A stretch of 18,988 nt of DNA from NCBI RefSeq assembly GCF_903181435.1, contig NZ_CAEUHO010000009.1, positions 1 to 18,988 on the forward strand. Reading direction: 5' to 3'. Positions 16,483 through 18,988 of the stretch are shown here, piece after piece (within the stretch, counting starts at the first letter, position 1; each line of letters opens with the position of its first letter). The position numbers and the translations under genes are program-made. The stretch is from Bacteroides acidifaciens (GTDB taxonomy: Bacteria; Bacteroidota; Bacteroidia; Bacteroidales; Bacteroidaceae). The notes under the pieces are model-generated. The model worked only from the letters and a program-made list of their open reading frames with translations. It was not told the origin of the DNA and did not search any database.

Positions 16483-18117
16483 TTACTTTAAGTACTCCTT
16501 CAACAGGCAATCACTCTTTTTCAACCCTTCCGCAATACTTTTTGCGTTCATATGCGCTCCTTTCAGAGAAGTATGCGTATGGTCGTGATTGTAGTAAGCG
16601 GCTGCTTTCTTCACACCTTTCTTTTCAAGTTTATCAGCACTAATTTTGTTCAGGTCGATAAAGTAAGCTCCGGTGGCTTCAGCAGCTTCGCGTGTCCATT
16701 TGCCGAAAGATTCCGTATTGCGTTCTATCTTTCCGTCTTTCCATTTGTTGCGTGGAGTGTGGCTCAACACAATGGGAGTCGCCCCTTTTTCCTGAACGTC
16801 CCTGATAAATTTACGGAGATACCAGCCGAAAGTATAAACAACTTGGTATTTTCCTGTCTTTTCCATAAGAAAGACCTTGCTTTCATCTCCCGAACCACGT
16901 AATTCGGCACGGGCTTTCCCCTTGTTTATATCTCCTGCATCGTTGTGACCGAACTGTATAAGCACGAAATCTCCCGGTTGCAAGGCATTATATACCTTAT
17001 CCCAACGACCTTCATCCAAATATGTACGTGCACTACGTCCTGCCATCGCACGATTTTCTACGGAAATCTTATCCAGGTTGAACTCGTCAGCTATCACGCT
17101 TCCCCATCCCCACATACCGTTCTTGTCTTTATCCTCATTTCTGACCGTGCTGTCGCCAATAGTGAACAATACCGGGCGTCCTTCCTTACGGCTGGAACCT
17201 GTCACGGTATCCTGCTCGATTGGTTTCAGATAATTGGCCAATTCCAGTCCTTCATACGCACGTATTCCGTCCGCGGCAGATTCGGCATTTACCTTGGCAC
17301 CGAAAGCACTGGTATGGATACGGTCGATATAAAACATATATTTCACTTTCTCCTTGCCGAACTTCTCGAACTTGCGGGCAGTGATATCATTCAAATCAAT
17401 GAAAGGAACATTCTGCTGTTCGGCTACCTGCTTCGCCCATAATCCGAAAGTCTTGTTGACACGTTTGACGATGGTGCTGTCCTTATCTTCCCAGGCATTG
17501 CGGGGAGTGAGCGAGAACAGGATAGGATGAGCGCCTTTCGCTTTCACGTCGCGGATAAAACGGCGCATATATTCGCCGTAAGTATATACGGTTTCTTTTA
17601 CTCCGGTTTCTTTGATTGTTACGTTCAGCGTGTCGTTGCCGATTCCCGGAATAGAGGCACGGGCACGTCCGCTGTCATAAGGGCCGTTGTCATTATGTCC
17701 CAGTTCGATGATTACCCAGTCACCGGGGCGTACTCCCTTGATTACATCCGGCCAAAGGCGGTTGTAGAAAGTACGGCTGCTGGTTCCGCCCAACGCATGG
17801 TTCTCTACCGTAATCCGGTTCGAATCGAAATAATCGCCGGCATAATATCCCCAGCCCCATTGTCCGTTGTTACCGTTTCCCAAGGTTCCGGTGCGCATGG
17901 TGGAGTTTCCCACCAAAAACAATACAGGGTTATTGCCTTTGCGGCTCGAACCCGCTTCCGGTCTTGATGTACGTGCTTTGTTCAGGCTGTCCAGCGTATT
18001 GTCAATCACTTGGTTGACATCTTTCATGGGAGCAGCGACCTTATTCTGTGCCTGCATTTGCAGACTGCATGCGATGACTATCAGTCCGCATGCATATTGG
18101 AACAACTTGTTTTTCAT
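16483..18117 (-). CDS. Rhamnogalacturonan acetylesterase, tandem CE12 (SGNH) domains
   Basis: Predicted carbohydrate esterase family 12 enzyme that removes acetyl groups from the galacturonate residues of RG-I, opening the chain to lyases and hydrolases. It has 544 residues with two full SGNH-hydrolase domains. Domain 1 (about 63-300) has GNSTM with the nucleophile Ser72, GHND at 140-143 and D265-x-x-H268 in DRIHTSAFGA. Domain 2 (about 312-544) has GDST with Ser323, GHND at 390-393 and D512-x-x-H515 in DHTHTSLKGAH. Both keep the Ser, Asn, Asp and His needed for catalysis, but domain 1 has Asn where family block I has Asp. The N-terminus is a signal peptide, probably cut after QMQA near residue 23. 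IVIAC could be read as a weak lipobox, but no acidic residues follow, so a periplasmic enzyme is more likely. It lies 123 nt downstream of the GH105 gene on the same strand, probably co-transcribed, with a perfect hairpin in the gap. Confidence 0.92.
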   Translation of the reverse strand: MKNKLFQYACGLIVIACSLQMQAQNKVAAPMKDVNQVIDNTLDSLNKARTSRPEAGSSRKGNNPVLFLVGNSTMRTGTLGNGNNGQWGWGYYAGDYFDSNRITVENHALGGTSSRTFYNRLWPDVIKGVRPGDWVIIELGHNDNGPYDSGRARASIPGIGNDTLNVTIKETGVKETVYTYGEYMRRFIRDVKAKGAHPILFSLTPRNAWEDKDSTIVKRVNKTFGLWAKQVAEQQNVPFIDLNDITARKFEKFGKEKVKYMFYIDRIHTSAFGAKVNAESAADGIRAYEGLELANYLKPIEQDTVTGSSRKEGRPVLFTIGDSTVRNEDKDKNGMWGWGSVIADEFNLDKISVENRAMAGRSARTYLDEGRWDKVYNALQPGDFVLIQFGHNDAGDINKGKARAELRGSGDESKVFLMEKTGKYQVVYTFGWYLRKFIRDVQEKGATPIVLSHTPRNKWKDGKIERNTESFGKWTREAAEATGAYFIDLNKISADKLEKKGVKKAAAYYNHDHTHTSLKGAHMNAKSIAEGLKKSDCLLKEYLK

Positions 18118-18135
18118 TTTCTGTTTTCTTTGAAA

Positions 18136-18172
18136 TCCCTCACTGACCTGTTCGATACCTGTCAGTGAGGGA
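18136..18172 (-). promoter_or_regulatory. Perfect 12-bp hairpin in the GH105-CE12 gap
   Basis: TCCCTCACTGAC (18136-18147) pairs perfectly with GTCAGTGAGGGA (18161-18172) over a 13-nt loop. It lies 19 nt upstream of the CE12 start codon in the CE12 mRNA leader. No T-run follows on either strand, so it is not a classical terminator. It may stabilise or process the mRNA between the two genes, or be a protein-binding site. The rest of the gap (18173-18240) is AT-rich with nothing recognised. Confidence 0.5.
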
Positions 18173-18240
18173 GCTAACTACAAACTAACCTCTACTTAAA
18201 CCTAATGGGTGATTATTCTTAACCTTATTGAAAACTATCT

Positions 18241-18988
18241 TTATCTTAATTTGTAAATCTCCGTCCCGGCAAGCAGGAAACAACCTACACCGTAATCCTC
18301 AAAGTCGGGTACACTCTTATAAGTAACAGGCTGCCCGTCTTTAGGCTCCTTACCCGTGCCTTGTACATATCCCAGGAATCCGTTCGGATGAACGGCATCT
18401 TTCACCATTGCATTCCATGCCTTTAAAGCAACCGGAAGATACTCCTTTCGGTCAAGCAGTCCGTTGCGGACTCCCCAAACCATTCCGTAGACAAACAGTG
18501 CCGTGCCGGAAGTCTCTTTTCCGCCGAAGTTCGTAGGGTCATGAAGGCTGACATTCCAGAAACCGTCTTCACGCTGGCACTTCTTCAATGCCTTGCTCAT
18601 GGTCAGGAAGTCGTTGATATAGTCCTGACGGTGTTTCTCGTCAGCAGGGATTTCATCCAGTACCCGTACCAAAGCAGCATATACCCAGCCGTTTCCGCGG
18701 CTCCAGTAACAATCTTCGCCATTCGGCTCCTTATATGGCGGGTTAAAATCCTGGTCGCGCCACCACAGACCGTCTTTCTGGTTGAACATGCCCGTTTCGT
18801 CATGCTGGCTGCGTGTATAATAATACATATCCCACATCTTGTCGTAGTATTTCCGCTCTCCGGTCATTTTGCCGAACTTGGCGAAGATAGGCATTGCCAT
18901 TTGTACGGCGTCAATCCACCACCAGTCGTTTACTTGCGGAGTGTTCACCACCATGTCGATGCTCGCCTTGATATTCCGAATCATGTTT
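18241..18988 (-). CDS. Unsaturated rhamnogalacturonyl hydrolase, GH105 (5' part beyond window)
   Basis: C-terminal about 249 residues of a predicted GH105 hydrolase, which releases the 4,5-unsaturated galacturonic acid that RG lyases leave on the non-reducing end of oligosaccharides. The frame is open to the window edge. The first in-window ATG (18984) is an internal Met, because the family's usual N-terminal helices of the (alpha/alpha)6 barrel are missing; full-length members are commonly around 360-450 residues. Visible hallmarks are NDWWWIDAVQMAMP, whose Asp falls in the motif holding the general acid of YteR-type enzymes, KDGLWWRDQDF, CYWSRGNGWVYAALVRVLDE, REDGFWNVSLHDP, GGKETSGTALFVYGMVWGVR and the terminal SVPDFEDYGVGCFLLAGTEIY. 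Signal peptide and cell location cannot be read here. It is the upstream partner of the CE12 gene and acts after the PL11 lyase. Confidence 0.93.
   Translation of the reverse strand, partial: NMIRNIKASIDMVVNTPQVNDWWWIDAVQMAMPIFAKFGKMTGERKYYDKMWDMYYYTRSQHDETGMFNQKDGLWWRDQDFNPPYKEPNGEDCYWSRGNGWVYAALVRVLDEIPADEKHRQDYINDFLTMSKALKKCQREDGFWNVSLHDPTNFGGKETSGTALFVYGMVWGVRNGLLDRKEYLPVALKAWNAMVKDAVHPNGFLGYVQGTGKEPKDGQPVTYKSVPDFEDYGVGCFLLAGTEIYKLR

Noticed and set aside
16945..17442. Long + strand ORF opposite the CE12 gene
   Set aside because: It overlaps the full-length CE12 gene, whose catalytic motifs fix the true strand; the + reading has no recognisable domain.
18241..18984. Complete short GH105 gene starting at ATG 18984
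   Set aside because: Homology at the first residues is already mid-domain and the frame is open to the edge, so it is a truncated view of a longer gene.

Overview
The window looks like part of a polysaccharide utilisation locus (PUL) from a Bacteroides species, probably of the human-gut B. thetaiotaomicron/ovatus type. Supporting signs are two SusC/SusD pairs, fimbrillin-family lipoproteins, lipoprotein signal peptides whose cysteine is followed by polar or acidic residues, AT-rich leaders without Shine-Dalgarno sequences, and SusD proteins ending in the typical NPGW. The enzymes point to rhamnogalacturonan-I (RG-I), the rhamnose/galacturonate pectin backbone, as the substrate. The species call is an inference from protein style; no 16S or other marker is present.

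Layout: positions 144-14970 on the + strand form one tightly spaced gene series (gaps about 21-88 nt). It encodes two fimbrillin-family lipoproteins, SusC-1, SusD-1, SusC-2, SusD-2 and a PL11 rhamnogalacturonan lyase lipoprotein. A strong intrinsic terminator at 15006-15064 ends it. On the - strand, a GH105 unsaturated rhamnogalacturonyl hydrolase (cut by the right edge) is followed by a two-domain CE12 rhamnogalacturonan acetylesterase. These two converge on the first operon.

Between the convergent operons lie two non-metabolic items. One is a decayed AAA-ATPase-like/PD-(D/E)XK family pseudogene (15015-16072, - strand) with a large internal deletion, an in-frame stop and a frameshift. The other is a 256-bp imperfect palindrome (16195-16450) whose outer and inner arms share exactly the same centre, like a fold-back or MITE-type element.

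Proposed working model (inference from families): the surface lipoproteins and the two SusCD complexes capture RG-I fragments. The lipidated PL11 lyase cuts the backbone at the cell surface, and the oligosaccharides pass through SusC in a TonB-dependent way. In the periplasm the double CE12 enzyme removes acetyl groups and GH105 removes the unsaturated uronic acid that the lyase leaves at the non-reducing end. No regulator lies in the window. SusC-1 has no N-terminal STN domain, which argues against ECF-sigma/anti-sigma control and favours a regulator (for example a hybrid two-component sensor) outside the window.

I did not find a clearly new multi-gene system. The most unusual items are the palindromic element, the decayed ATPase gene, the mini-ORFs that overlap both susC start codons, and a second SusC without the usual N-terminal carboxypeptidase-like domain.
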